Positions 1 through 6,571 of a stretch of DNA of 12,371 nucleotides are shown here, in pieces. Source of the stretch: an uncultured Prevotella sp. (GTDB lineage: Bacteria > Bacteroidota > Bacteroidia > Bacteroidales > Bacteroidaceae). The notes under the pieces were generated by a model that had not been told where the DNA came from, did not search any database, and was given only the letters and a program-made list of their open reading frames with translations. Within the stretch, counting starts at the first letter, position 1. Each line of letters opens with the position of its first letter. The translations under genes and the position numbers were made by a program. The stretch spans positions 1 through 12,371 of the forward strand of contig CAJOHP010000129.1 of NCBI GenBank assembly GCA_905234355.1, read 5' to 3'.

Positions 1-38
1 TCTGTTTGTTGCCTTGCCTCGCCGCTGTTTCGCATGCC

Positions 39-178
39 GTAGGGACGGGCTTTATGCCTGTCCGAGACAGCAAAACGTCCTGCTGGTCGATGGCGGACAA
101 GCATAAAGCCAGTCCCTACAGCGAGTGGCACAGACGGGTGAAAGGCCGATGGCGGACAGGCATAAAGCCAGTCCCTAC
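39..178. repeat. Cluster of three REP-like palindromic repeats
   Basis: Three 26-bp copies of one sequence lie at 39-64 (forward), 94-119 and 153-178 (both reversed). The reverse complement of the first differs from the second at two positions and from the third at one. The two reversed copies sit in a longer direct repeat (88-119 and 147-178) that differs at one base. Each copy is itself an imperfect palindrome: GGAC-N-GGC, a TTTAT loop, then GCC-N-GTCC. Copy one can also pair with either later copy to form a long stem. This resembles REP/BIME elements, which are often mobilised by a REP-associated (RAYT/Y1) transposase, but no transposase gene is in the window. The repeat is seen directly; the REP assignment is inference. 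Bases 1-38 show nothing recognisable. Confidence 0.8.
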
Positions 179-246
179 GTCGTAGTGGAATCATGCAAAG
201 GCTGGGTCCAACAAGTATGATATCCTAATAATGAAGCAGATTTCGA

Positions 247-292
247 TAAGAAAAACTCGTTGTTCCACTCGAATCGTTATGCGTTTTTCTTA
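247..292. repeat. AT-rich 10-bp inverted repeat
   Basis: TAAGAAAAAC at 247-256 is the perfect reverse complement of GTTTTTCTTA at 283-292, with a 26-nt loop. It lies in the gene-free stretch left of the DUF3127 gene. It could be a secondary terminator for leftward transcription or an operator, but the long loop and AT-rich arms make a stable RNA hairpin unlikely. No function is assigned. Confidence 0.4.
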
Positions 293-314
293 AACTCTAT
301 CCAGTGAAGATGCA

Positions 315-352
315 TAAGAGGCGGGACACCTGTTGCAGGTACCCGCCTCTTA
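315..352 (-). terminator. Hairpin terminator downstream of the DUF3127 gene
   Basis: An 11-bp perfect stem (TAAGAGGCGGG at 315-325, CCCGCCTCTTA at 342-352) encloses a second small stem, ACCTG-TTG-CAGGT. It starts about 40 bp past the DUF3127 stop codon and is the obvious candidate for ending that minus-strand transcript. No clear U-tract follows on the minus strand, so it may work as a 3' stabilising hairpin or need a factor. Confidence 0.6.
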
Positions 353-393
353 CTCATATTTCCACACTCATTCTTTTGATGTTTCTGCCACTG

Positions 394-798
394 TCAGAAG
401 GGCAGGTCGTCGGCAGAATCTTCTGCAGGTGCTTCGCTTGCGGGAGGGAATGGTGCGTTAGCCGGCTGGGCAGCAGCTGCCGTCTGTCCCATGGCAGTAG
501 CAGCATCGGGTACGGCCTGAGCAGGCTGTCCGCGCATGACGTTCCATGCGCGTATGTCGTTGAACCAGCGTCCGTTGTATTCACGTGCATCGATGTCAAA
601 CTGCACCGTAATCTCTTCGCCTACCTGAATGTTGTACTGCTTGATCTTTTCCTCGCCAAAGACGTTGAACACCATGCGTCGGGGGAAATTACCTGGGATT
701 TCAATGACATAATCCTGCATCATCCATGGATTACCTGTGCGCTGTGACACGCCACTTCTTGCCTCCATGATGGCAATTACTTTTCCTGTTAAATCCAT
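394..798 (-). CDS. DUF3127 family protein with SSB-like C-terminal tail
   Basis: This 134-residue protein matches the DUF3127 family of Bacteroidota. Residues 1-90 form a compact, probably beta-rich domain with the family-typical stretch around GRWFNDIRAW (76-85). Residues 91-124 are a low-complexity Ala/Pro/Gln linker. The last residues (127-134) are acidic and end in DDLPF. That layout of a small beta domain, a flexible linker and an acidic tip ending in Pro-Phe is the layout of bacterial single-stranded DNA-binding proteins, whose tip docks repair and replication proteins. Seen: the tail and layout. Inferred: an OB-like fold and ssDNA or SSB-partner binding. It is divergent from dnaN, which fits a replication or repair role. 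The start is the only ATG placed right at the domain edge. Its biochemical function is unknown to me. Confidence 0.9.
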   Translation of the reverse strand: MDLTGKVIAIMEARSGVSQRTGNPWMMQDYVIEIPGNFPRRMVFNVFGEEKIKQYNIQVGEEITVQFDIDAREYNGRWFNDIRAWNVMRGQPAQAVPDAATAMGQTAAAAQPANAPFPPASEAPAEDSADDLPF

Positions 799-842
799 AC
801 TGTTTTATTTCTCAAATTTGTTGTTTTTTACAAAATCGTTTG

Positions 843-872
843 CGAAATTACTAAAATAGTTTGAAAAGCAAA
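843..872 (-). promoter_or_regulatory. Possible promoter of the DUF3127 gene
   Basis: On the minus strand TAATTTCG (843-850) is one base off the Bacteroidota -7 consensus TAnnTTTG, and TTTG (869-872) lies 18 nt upstream. This would start a transcript roughly 40 nt before the DUF3127 ATG. The spacing is slightly short and there is one mismatch, so the call is tentative. Confidence 0.35.
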
Positions 873-889
873 AAAATTTTGGCAATAAT

Positions 890-921
890 TTTGTTCTGCA
901 CACATTTTTTTTGTATTTTTG
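890..921 (+). promoter_or_regulatory. dnaN promoter, Bacteroidota housekeeping type
   Basis: TTTG at 890-893, a 20-nt spacer and TATTTTTG at 914-921 match the Bacteroidota sigma-A consensus (TTTG-N19-21-TAnnTTTG) exactly. Transcription should begin near 928, leaving a short A-rich leader of about 25 nt before the dnaN ATG at 954. No Shine-Dalgarno sequence is seen, which is normal for this phylum. An upstream in-frame ATG at 861 lies before this promoter and so cannot be the start. Confidence 0.75.
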
Positions 922-953
922 TGCTCCAAATTAAGAACAAACCAAAGTATAAT

Positions 954-2078
954 ATGAAATTTACCGTATCCAGCACGGCTCTTGCCAATCGTCTGTCGTC
1001 GCTTGCAAGAGTCATCAACAGCAAGAACTCTCTTCCCATCCTTGGTGATTTTCTCTTTGAGATAGCCGATGGTCGTTTGTCTCTGACGGCATCAGACGGT
1101 GAGGTGACCATGAAGACTTCGCTTGAACTCAACGACTTTGATGATAACGGGCGTTTCTGTGTAAGTAGCCACGACCTTCTGGAAGCCGTGAAGGGCATCT
1201 CGGAGCAGCCCATCACCCTTGAGGTGGATCCCAATGACAATATAGCCCGTATAAGCTATCAGAACGGAATGTTCTCTCTGCCCGTTCAGAATGCCGATGA
1301 ATATCCTCAGGCACAGCATATCGATGAAAGTGCCACACAGATTACCATGGATACTCAGTTGCTTGGCGAAAGCATCAACCGCTCCATCTTTGCCACTGCT
1401 CAGGACGAGCTTCGTCCGGTGATGAACGGCATCTATTTCGATCTTACCCCGGACTGTCTGGCCATTGTGGCGAGCGACGGGCACAAGCTGGTGCGCAACA
1501 AGCTGTTCAATATCAAGAGCGACCAGCCGGCTGCATTCATCCTTCCCAAGAAGCCAGCTTCGCTCCTTAAGGGCGTGTTGGGACGCCAGGGCGGCGATGC
1601 CATTATCCGTTTTGATGAGCGCAATGCCGAGATAGATTTCGAGGACGGTGTCATTCTTTGCCGTCTGATAGAGGGACGTTACCCCAACTACAACTCGGTC
1701 ATCCCGCAGAGTAATCCCAATCAGCTTACCGTTGACCGTCAGGGCCTGCTTTCAGCGCTGCGTCGTGTGCAGCCATTCTCCAACGACTCGAGCAACCTGA
1801 TCCGTTTCAGGGTGGAGAATGGCATGCTACAGCTTGATGCCGAGGACTACGACTTCTCCAAGACGGCCACGGAGCGCATGGCTTGCGACTACAATGGTAT
1901 GGCCATGAGCATCGGCTTCAAGGGGTCGTCGTTTATCGAGATACTCAGTAACTTCGACTGCGATCAGGTGCTCGTGCAGCTTGCCGACCCCAGCAGAGCC
2001 GGACTCGTCCTGCCATCGGAGCAACCAGCAGACCAGGATATCCTGATGCTCATGATGCCCATGCTTATCAATAACTAA
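954..2078 (+). CDS. dnaN: DNA polymerase III beta subunit (sliding clamp)
   Basis: This 374-residue protein is the ring-shaped processivity clamp that holds DNA polymerase III and other enzymes on DNA. It begins MKFTVSSTALANRLSSLARV, the usual N-terminus, and contains typical clamp signatures: SKNSLPILGDFLFEI (about 23-37), SDGHKLVRNK around 175, LIEGRYPNYNSVIP about 240-253, and a C-terminal MLMMPMLINN that corresponds to the MPMRL-type end closing the partner-binding pocket. The length is right for three repeated clamp domains of about 120 residues each. The start at 954 follows a consensus promoter and matches the family N-terminus. The exonuclease gene follows 104 bp downstream on the same strand with no clear terminator between, so the two may be cotranscribed. 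Unlike many bacteria, dnaN is not next to dnaA in this window. Confidence 0.98.
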   Translation: MKFTVSSTALANRLSSLARVINSKNSLPILGDFLFEIADGRLSLTASDGEVTMKTSLELNDFDDNGRFCVSSHDLLEAVKGISEQPITLEVDPNDNIARISYQNGMFSLPVQNADEYPQAQHIDESATQITMDTQLLGESINRSIFATAQDELRPVMNGIYFDLTPDCLAIVASDGHKLVRNKLFNIKSDQPAAFILPKKPASLLKGVLGRQGGDAIIRFDERNAEIDFEDGVILCRLIEGRYPNYNSVIPQSNPNQLTVDRQGLLSALRRVQPFSNDSSNLIRFRVENGMLQLDAEDYDFSKTATERMACDYNGMAMSIGFKGSSFIEILSNFDCDQVLVQLADPSRAGLVLPSEQPADQDILMLMMPMLINN

Positions 2079-2182
2079 TTCTTTACACCTTATATCCCAC
2101 CTATATCTTTCGTCTGTAGCAAGACCAGTTTCCTTCGGGAAGTGCTGCGAAAGGTATGGGTGGTATTTTTTTTGTCTTATCC

Positions 2183-3055
2183 ATGCAACTACATCTTACC
2201 AAGCCCCTTGTCATCTTTGATCTGGAGACCACGGGCCTCGACATCGTCAAAGAGCGCATCATACAGATATCTTATATCAAGGTGTTTCCCGACGGAAAAG
2301 AAGAGGGGGCCGACTTCCTTGTCAATCCCGAGCGTCCCATCCCGTCGCTCATCACCCAGCTTACCGGCATCAGTGACGACGACGTGAAGGACAAACCCAC
2401 ATTCAAGCAGATAGCCAAGCAACTTTGCGGCATTTTTACAGGTTGCGATTTTGCCGGCTTCAATTCCAACCATTACGACATCCCCCTCCTTGCAGAGGAA
2501 TTTCTGCGTTCAGGCATCGACTTCGACTTCGGTCGTTGCCGCCTCATAGACGTGCAGACGATATTCCACAAGATGGAGCGTCGCAACCTGGCAGCCGCCT
2601 ACAAGTTCTATTGCGGCAGGAAGATGGAGGACGACTTCCAGGCCCACCGTGCCGACCAGGACACCGAAGCCACCTATCGCGTGCTCAAGGCAGAGCTCGA
2701 CTACTATACGGCCGAGCATCAGCGCTCTTTGGGAGAAGACCCCGAGGGGCGTGTGCTGCAAAACGACATGGACTTTCTTGCCGACTTCTCTAAGGTGAAC
2801 AATAACGTAGACTTTGCCGGCCGTATCGTCTGGGCTGAAGCAAAGGATAAAAGCGGAAATGCCGTGACAGACCAGGACGGCAACCCCTTGCTGGTGGAGT
2901 GCTTCAACTTCGGCAAGTATAAAGGCCGGCCCGTCGTCGAGGCGCTGCAGACAGATCCCGGCTACTATTCCTGGATACTCTCCGGCGATTTTTCCTACAA
3001 CACTAAGCAGGTGCTCACCCGCATCAAGCTTCGTCAGGCGAAAATCAGTCAGTGA
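2183..3055 (+). CDS. 3'-5' exonuclease, DnaQ-like DEDDh family, with ExoX-like C-terminal domain
   Basis: This 290-residue protein has the full DEDDh exonuclease signature: FDLETTGLD with Asp13 and Glu15 (motif I), NSNHYDIPLL with Asp99 (motif II), and HRADQDTEA with His155 and Asp160 (motif III). These residues bind two metal ions that cut the terminal phosphodiester bond. A C-terminal module (about 240-283) carries FNFGKYKG and the DPGYYSWIL stretch typical of the small ExoX-like C-terminal domain. The start at 2183 puts motif I 12 residues in, as is usual; an in-frame ATG at 2156 would add nine residues. Its place behind dnaN suggests proofreading or repair, but it is a stand-alone enzyme and not necessarily the Pol III epsilon subunit. 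The substrate is inferred. Confidence 0.92.
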   Translation: MQLHLTKPLVIFDLETTGLDIVKERIIQISYIKVFPDGKEEGADFLVNPERPIPSLITQLTGISDDDVKDKPTFKQIAKQLCGIFTGCDFAGFNSNHYDIPLLAEEFLRSGIDFDFGRCRLIDVQTIFHKMERRNLAAAYKFYCGRKMEDDFQAHRADQDTEATYRVLKAELDYYTAEHQRSLGEDPEGRVLQNDMDFLADFSKVNNNVDFAGRIVWAEAKDKSGNAVTDQDGNPLLVECFNFGKYKGRPVVEALQTDPGYYSWILSGDFSYNTKQVLTRIKLRQAKISQ

Positions 3056-3091
3056 GACAGTCGCCGGCAGTGTGAAAAAGTGCAAAACGTG

Positions 3092-3121
3092 ATTGTTTCT
3101 CAGGGGAATTTAGTAATTTTG
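3092..3121 (+). promoter_or_regulatory. Promoter of the PPi-phosphofructokinase gene
   Basis: TAATTTTG at 3114-3121 fits the -7 consensus TAnnTTTG. ATTG at 3092-3095, 18 nt upstream, is a near match to the -33 TTTG. A start near 3128 gives an A-rich, SD-less leader of about 58 nt before the ATG at 3187. This separates the metabolic gene from the replication genes upstream. Confidence 0.6.
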
Positions 3122-3186
3122 CATCGCTAACATGCAGCCCATACGAACAAAGACAATAAAAACAAAACCATTTAGAAAAACGATTT

Positions 3187-4824
3187 ATGGAAAAGAGTGC
3201 ATTACAGATAGCACGTTCTGCCTATCAGCCGAAGCTGCCGCTTGGCCTGCAGGGAGCTGTGAAGGTGAAAGAGGGTGAGGCCACCCAGAGTGTAGACAAC
3301 CAGGAAGAGATCAAAGCCCTCTTCCCCAATACCTACGGCATGCCGCTGGTGGAGTTTGTCCCTGGCGAAGAGACTAAGCATGAGCCTATGAACGTAGGCA
3401 TTATCCTAAGTGGCGGTCAGGCTCCTGGCGGCCATAACGTCATCACCGGCCTCTTCGACATGGTGAAGAAACTCAATCCAGCCAACCGCCTGTATGGCTT
3501 CATCCTCGGTCCTGGCGGACTCGTGGACCACAAGTATATGGAGCTGACCAAGGAGATTGTGGACGAGTATCGCAACACCGGCGGCTTCGACATGATTGGC
3601 TCTGGCCGTACCAAGCTGGAGAAAGAGGAGCAGTTTGAGAAGGGCCTCGAGATTATCCGCGAGCTGGGTATCAAGGCCGTTGTCATCATTGGCGGCGACG
3701 ACTCCAATACCAACGCTTGCGTGCTGGCCGAGTATTATGCAGCCAAGAAGTATGGCGTGCAGGTCATCGGCTGTCCCAAGACCATCGACGGCGACCTGAA
3801 GAACGCCCAGATAGAGACCTCCTTCGGCTTCGACACCGCCTGCAAGACCTATTCCGAGCTGATAGGCAACATAGAGCGCGACTGCAACTCGGCTCGCAAG
3901 TACTGGCACTTCATCAAGGTGATGGGCCGTTCGGCCAGCCACATCGCACTGGAGTGCGCCCTTCAGACGCAGCCCAACATCTGTCTCATCTCCGAGGAGA
4001 TAGAGCAGAAGGGCATGAGTCTCAACGACATCGTGGACTATATTGCCCAGGCCGTGGTCTGCCGTGCTCAGGACGGCAACAACTTCGGCACGGTCATTAT
4101 CCCCGAAGGCGTGATAGAGTTTATCCCCGCTATCAAGAAGCTCATAGCCCAGCTCAATGACGTGCTGGCCATGCCCGAGGCCAAGGACATCTCTCGCGAC
4201 GAGCAGGTCGACTTTGCCAAGAGCCACCTGAGCGACGAGAACCTTGCCGTCTTCAACTCCCTCCCTGTGGGCGTAGCCCGTCAGCTGGCTCTCGACCGCG
4301 ACCCTCACGGCAATGTGCAGGTCAGCCTTATCGAGACAGAGAAGCTGCTCTCCACCATGGTGGCGCAGAAGCTGGAGAAGATGAAGAAGGAGGGTAAGTA
4401 CACAGGCAAGTTTGCCACGCAGCACCACTTCTTCGGCTATGAGGGCCGCTGCGCAGCTCCGTCCAACTTCGATGCCGACTACTGCTATGCGCTGGGTGCC
4501 AGCGCTGCCCAGCTGATTGCAGCCGGCAAGACGGGTTATATGGCCATTGTCCAGAACACCACGGCTCCTGCAGCTGAGTGGAAGGCCGGCGGTGTGCCCA
4601 TCACGATGATGATGAACATGGAGCGCCGCAACGGCGAGATGAAGCCCGTGATACGCAAGGCGCTCGTCGAGCTCGACGGTGCACCCTTCAAGTGCTTCGC
4701 CTCCCAGCGTGAGCGCTGGGCCCGCGAGACGGCCTACGTCTATCCCGGCCCCATACAGTACTGGGGCCCCACGGAGGTGTGCGACCAGCCCACGAAGACC
4801 CTGGCCTTAGAGCAAGGTAAATAA
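3187..4824 (+). CDS. pfp: Diphosphate--fructose-6-phosphate 1-phosphotransferase (PPi-dependent phosphofructokinase)
   Basis: This cytoplasmic glycolytic enzyme reversibly phosphorylates fructose 6-phosphate to fructose 1,6-bisphosphate using pyrophosphate instead of ATP. At 545 residues it is the long form of the family. Visible motifs are SGGQAPGGHN (75-84, phosphoryl-donor loop), GGDDSNTNA (169-177), PKTIDGD (197-203, catalytic Asp201), MGRSASH (246-252, sugar-phosphate binding) and FFGYEGRCAAPSNFD near 417. The GGDDS form, with Asp172 where ATP-dependent enzymes have Gly, is the recognised mark of PPi use. The gene has its own promoter and is followed by a strong hairpin, so it looks monocistronic. 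Because the reaction is reversible, one enzyme can serve glycolysis and gluconeogenesis. Start: the only ATG just after the leader, giving the family-typical length. Confidence 0.96.
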   Translation: MEKSALQIARSAYQPKLPLGLQGAVKVKEGEATQSVDNQEEIKALFPNTYGMPLVEFVPGEETKHEPMNVGIILSGGQAPGGHNVITGLFDMVKKLNPANRLYGFILGPGGLVDHKYMELTKEIVDEYRNTGGFDMIGSGRTKLEKEEQFEKGLEIIRELGIKAVVIIGGDDSNTNACVLAEYYAAKKYGVQVIGCPKTIDGDLKNAQIETSFGFDTACKTYSELIGNIERDCNSARKYWHFIKVMGRSASHIALECALQTQPNICLISEEIEQKGMSLNDIVDYIAQAVVCRAQDGNNFGTVIIPEGVIEFIPAIKKLIAQLNDVLAMPEAKDISRDEQVDFAKSHLSDENLAVFNSLPVGVARQLALDRDPHGNVQVSLIETEKLLSTMVAQKLEKMKKEGKYTGKFATQHHFFGYEGRCAAPSNFDADYCYALGASAAQLIAAGKTGYMAIVQNTTAPAAEWKAGGVPITMMMNMERRNGEMKPVIRKALVELDGAPFKCFASQRERWARETAYVYPGPIQYWGPTEVCDQPTKTLALEQGK

Positions 4825-4846
4825 GAATCAGCAAAAGACATGAACG

Positions 4847-4906
4847 ATGAGAGATGAGAAATGAGCCTAAAGGCACTTGTTTCTCACCTCTCATTTTCTT
4901 TTCTTA
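4847..4906 (+). terminator. Intrinsic terminator after pfp, abutting the lysozyme start
   Basis: ATGAGAG-A-TGAGAAA (4847-4861) pairs with TTTCTCA-C-CTCTCAT (4880-4894), and a GCC-TAAA-GGC stem sits at the top. A T-rich tract (TTTTCTTTTCTT, 4894-4905) follows. This is a good intrinsic terminator for pfp. The T-tract ends only four bases before the ATG of the GH25 gene, so the same element occupies the space where that gene's leader would be. Confidence 0.8.
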
Positions 4907-4909
4907 TTG

Positions 4910-5827
4910 ATGACACCCACAAAGACTCGTAGTACGAAAAGCACGGCAGGCAAGCCCGTCGCTCGCCCGAAACGGCAGCGTCTCAGCAGTCCTGTGCGCC
5001 GCAAGCGGCCCGGACTGCTTGTGAGGCTGGCGCGTCGCCTGCCCTCGTGGACCTACTGGGTGGGCGCATTGCTCATCGTGGGGGCCTACGTGTGGTTCTT
5101 CTACTACTTCTTTGTCAGTCCCTTCGGCTTCCGCTGGAAGGCCCTCTATGGCGACGTGTCTACCCCCGACGGCTTCGAGATACACGGCATAGACATCTCT
5201 CATCATCAGGGCGACATCAACTGGGAGATTCTCCGCAATCAGGGCATGATAGACCATTATCCAGTACGCTTCGTCATGATAAAGGCCACCGAGGGCACCG
5301 ACCGTACCGATCCGAAGTTTGAAGAGAATTTCCATCAGGCACTGGAGTATGGCTTCACGCGCGGTGCCTACCACTTCTACAGTGTCTATTCTCCTGCCGA
5401 CGAGCAGGCCCGCTACTTTTTAAGCCAGGTGAAGCTCGAGAAGGGCGACCTGCCTCCCGTGCTCGACGTGGAGCACAAGCCCAAGGAGCAGAGCGATGAA
5501 GCCTTCAGAAACAGCGTGCTGCAGTGGCTCGACATCGTGGAGAAGCACTATCAGGTGAAGCCCATCATCTACACCTACTATAAGTTTAAGACCCGCTATC
5601 TGAGCGACCCCGTCTTCGACCAGTATCCCTACTGGATAGCCCACTACTATGTAGACAGCCTGGAGTATAAGGGACAATGGAAGTTCTGGCAGCATACCGA
5701 TGTGGGACAGCTGCCCGGCATAAAGGGCTATGTGGACTTCAACGTCTATAACGGCAGCTACTATGACCTGCGCCAGCTGACCATAGGCAGCCAGGAGCCC
5801 ATCGGCGTGGATGCCTATGCCGAATAG
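4910..5827 (+). CDS. GH25 lysozyme (muramidase) with N-terminal membrane anchor
   Basis: This 305-residue protein would cut the MurNAc-GlcNAc bond of peptidoglycan. Residues 1-45 are very basic. A hydrophobic segment at about 48-69 (WVGALLIVGAYVWFFYYFF) has no signal-peptidase site and so reads as a membrane anchor with the enzyme on the periplasmic side. The GH25 domain (about 90-295) shows HGIDISHHQGDINW (Asp95), FVMIKATEG (121-129), GAYHFYS (152-158), PPVLDVEHK with Asp186 and the presumed general acid Glu188, and WQHTDVGQLPGI then VDFNVYNG near the end. The start is ATG 4910; in-frame codons upstream fall inside the terminator hairpin. No promoter is seen between pfp and this gene, so expression may depend on readthrough. 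The role (wall turnover or competitor lysis) is inferred. Confidence 0.92.
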   Translation: MTPTKTRSTKSTAGKPVARPKRQRLSSPVRRKRPGLLVRLARRLPSWTYWVGALLIVGAYVWFFYYFFVSPFGFRWKALYGDVSTPDGFEIHGIDISHHQGDINWEILRNQGMIDHYPVRFVMIKATEGTDRTDPKFEENFHQALEYGFTRGAYHFYSVYSPADEQARYFLSQVKLEKGDLPPVLDVEHKPKEQSDEAFRNSVLQWLDIVEKHYQVKPIIYTYYKFKTRYLSDPVFDQYPYWIAHYYVDSLEYKGQWKFWQHTDVGQLPGIKGYVDFNVYNGSYYDLRQLTIGSQEPIGVDAYAE

Positions 5828-5900
5828 GCGGGAAGCGGCCCACGAGGTGTGCTGCCGTGATGCAGGAAAGCATACGTTTTACTTAAAATTCCGTAATAAG

Positions 5901-5932
5901 TTTGGCCGACTAAAACTTTTTCCGTATTTTTG
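5901..5932 (+). promoter_or_regulatory. Promoter of the peroxidase-trxB operon
   Basis: TTTG at 5901-5904, a 20-nt spacer and TATTTTTG at 5925-5932 match the Bacteroidota consensus exactly. Transcription would begin near 5939 and leave an AT-rich leader of about 70 nt before the ATG at 6011. No clear OxyR- or PerR-like palindrome was recognised here by eye. Confidence 0.75.
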
Positions 5933-6010
5933 CGTGGGCAAAATAGAGACGAGTCATGCCAGACGGTTTCTATACCATATTATATATATAACACAACAAA
6001 AGCAAAAACA

Positions 6011-6562
6011 ATGAAGACTGTTTATGATTTCTCTGTCAAGGACAGAAAAGGTAAAGACGTTTCGCTGAAGGAATATGCCAACGAGGTGCTTCTTATCGTC
6101 AATACGGCCACTAAATGCGGATTTACTCCCCAGTACGATGAGCTGGAGAAGCTCTACGAGAAGTATCATTCCCAGGGCTTTGTGGTGCTCGATTTTCCCT
6201 GCAATCAGTTCGGGCAGCAGGCTCCCGGCACCGACGAGAGCATACACGAGTTCTGCAAGCTGAACTTCGGCACTGAGTTTCCCCGCTTCAAGAAGGTGAA
6301 GGTCAACGGCCCCGACGCCGACCCCCTCTTCAAGTTCTTGCAGGAGCAGAAAGGCTTTGCCGGATGGGACATGGAGCACCCCATAGCCCACATACTTGAC
6401 GACATGCTGTCGAAGGAAGACCCCGACTACAAGGAGAAGGCCGACATCAAGTGGAACTTCACCAAGTTCCTCATCGACAAGCGCGGAGTGGTCGTGGCCC
6501 GTTTCGAGCCTACGGAGAAGACGGAGCATATAGAGAAGATGATAGAGGAACTGCTGAAGTAG
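6011..6562 (+). CDS. Cysteine-type glutathione peroxidase family protein, probably thioredoxin-dependent
   Basis: This 183-residue thioredoxin-fold enzyme reduces hydrogen peroxide or organic hydroperoxides. The peroxidatic Cys36 lies in NTATKCGFTPQ, where animal enzymes have selenocysteine. The other catalytic residues are Gln70 in FPCNQFGQQ and Trp148-Asn149 in WNFTKFLID. A further cysteine, Cys82 in HEFCKLNF, is at the place of the resolving cysteine in non-animal GPx enzymes, which form a Cys-Cys bond and are recycled by thioredoxin rather than glutathione. The next gene, 9 bp away, is thioredoxin reductase, which supports that reading. The ATG at 6011 begins the family N-terminus (YDFSVKD); an upstream in-frame ATG lies next to the promoter and would add a non-homologous tail. 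No signal peptide, so it is cytoplasmic. Family certain; reductant inferred. Confidence 0.94.
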   Translation: MKTVYDFSVKDRKGKDVSLKEYANEVLLIVNTATKCGFTPQYDELEKLYEKYHSQGFVVLDFPCNQFGQQAPGTDESIHEFCKLNFGTEFPRFKKVKVNGPDADPLFKFLQEQKGFAGWDMEHPIAHILDDMLSKEDPDYKEKADIKWNFTKFLIDKRGVVVARFEPTEKTEHIEKMIEELLK

Positions 6563-6571
6563 ACTAAAGCT

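Noticed and set aside
304..747. Plus-strand open frame across the terminator and the DUF3127 gene
   Set aside because: It starts before the hairpin and runs antisense to the DUF3127 gene; the translation has no recognisable feature.
861..953. 31-residue N-terminal extension of dnaN
   Set aside because: It covers the dnaN promoter, and the clamp family starts at the MKFTVSS methionine at 954.
2130..2143. Short TTCC-TTCG-GGAA hairpin between dnaN and the exonuclease
   Set aside because: Only four strong pairs and no T-tract; not enough to claim a terminator.
3406..4428. 340-codon open frame on the minus strand opposite pfp
   Set aside because: Shadow frame of a strongly conserved enzyme; its translation shows no family.
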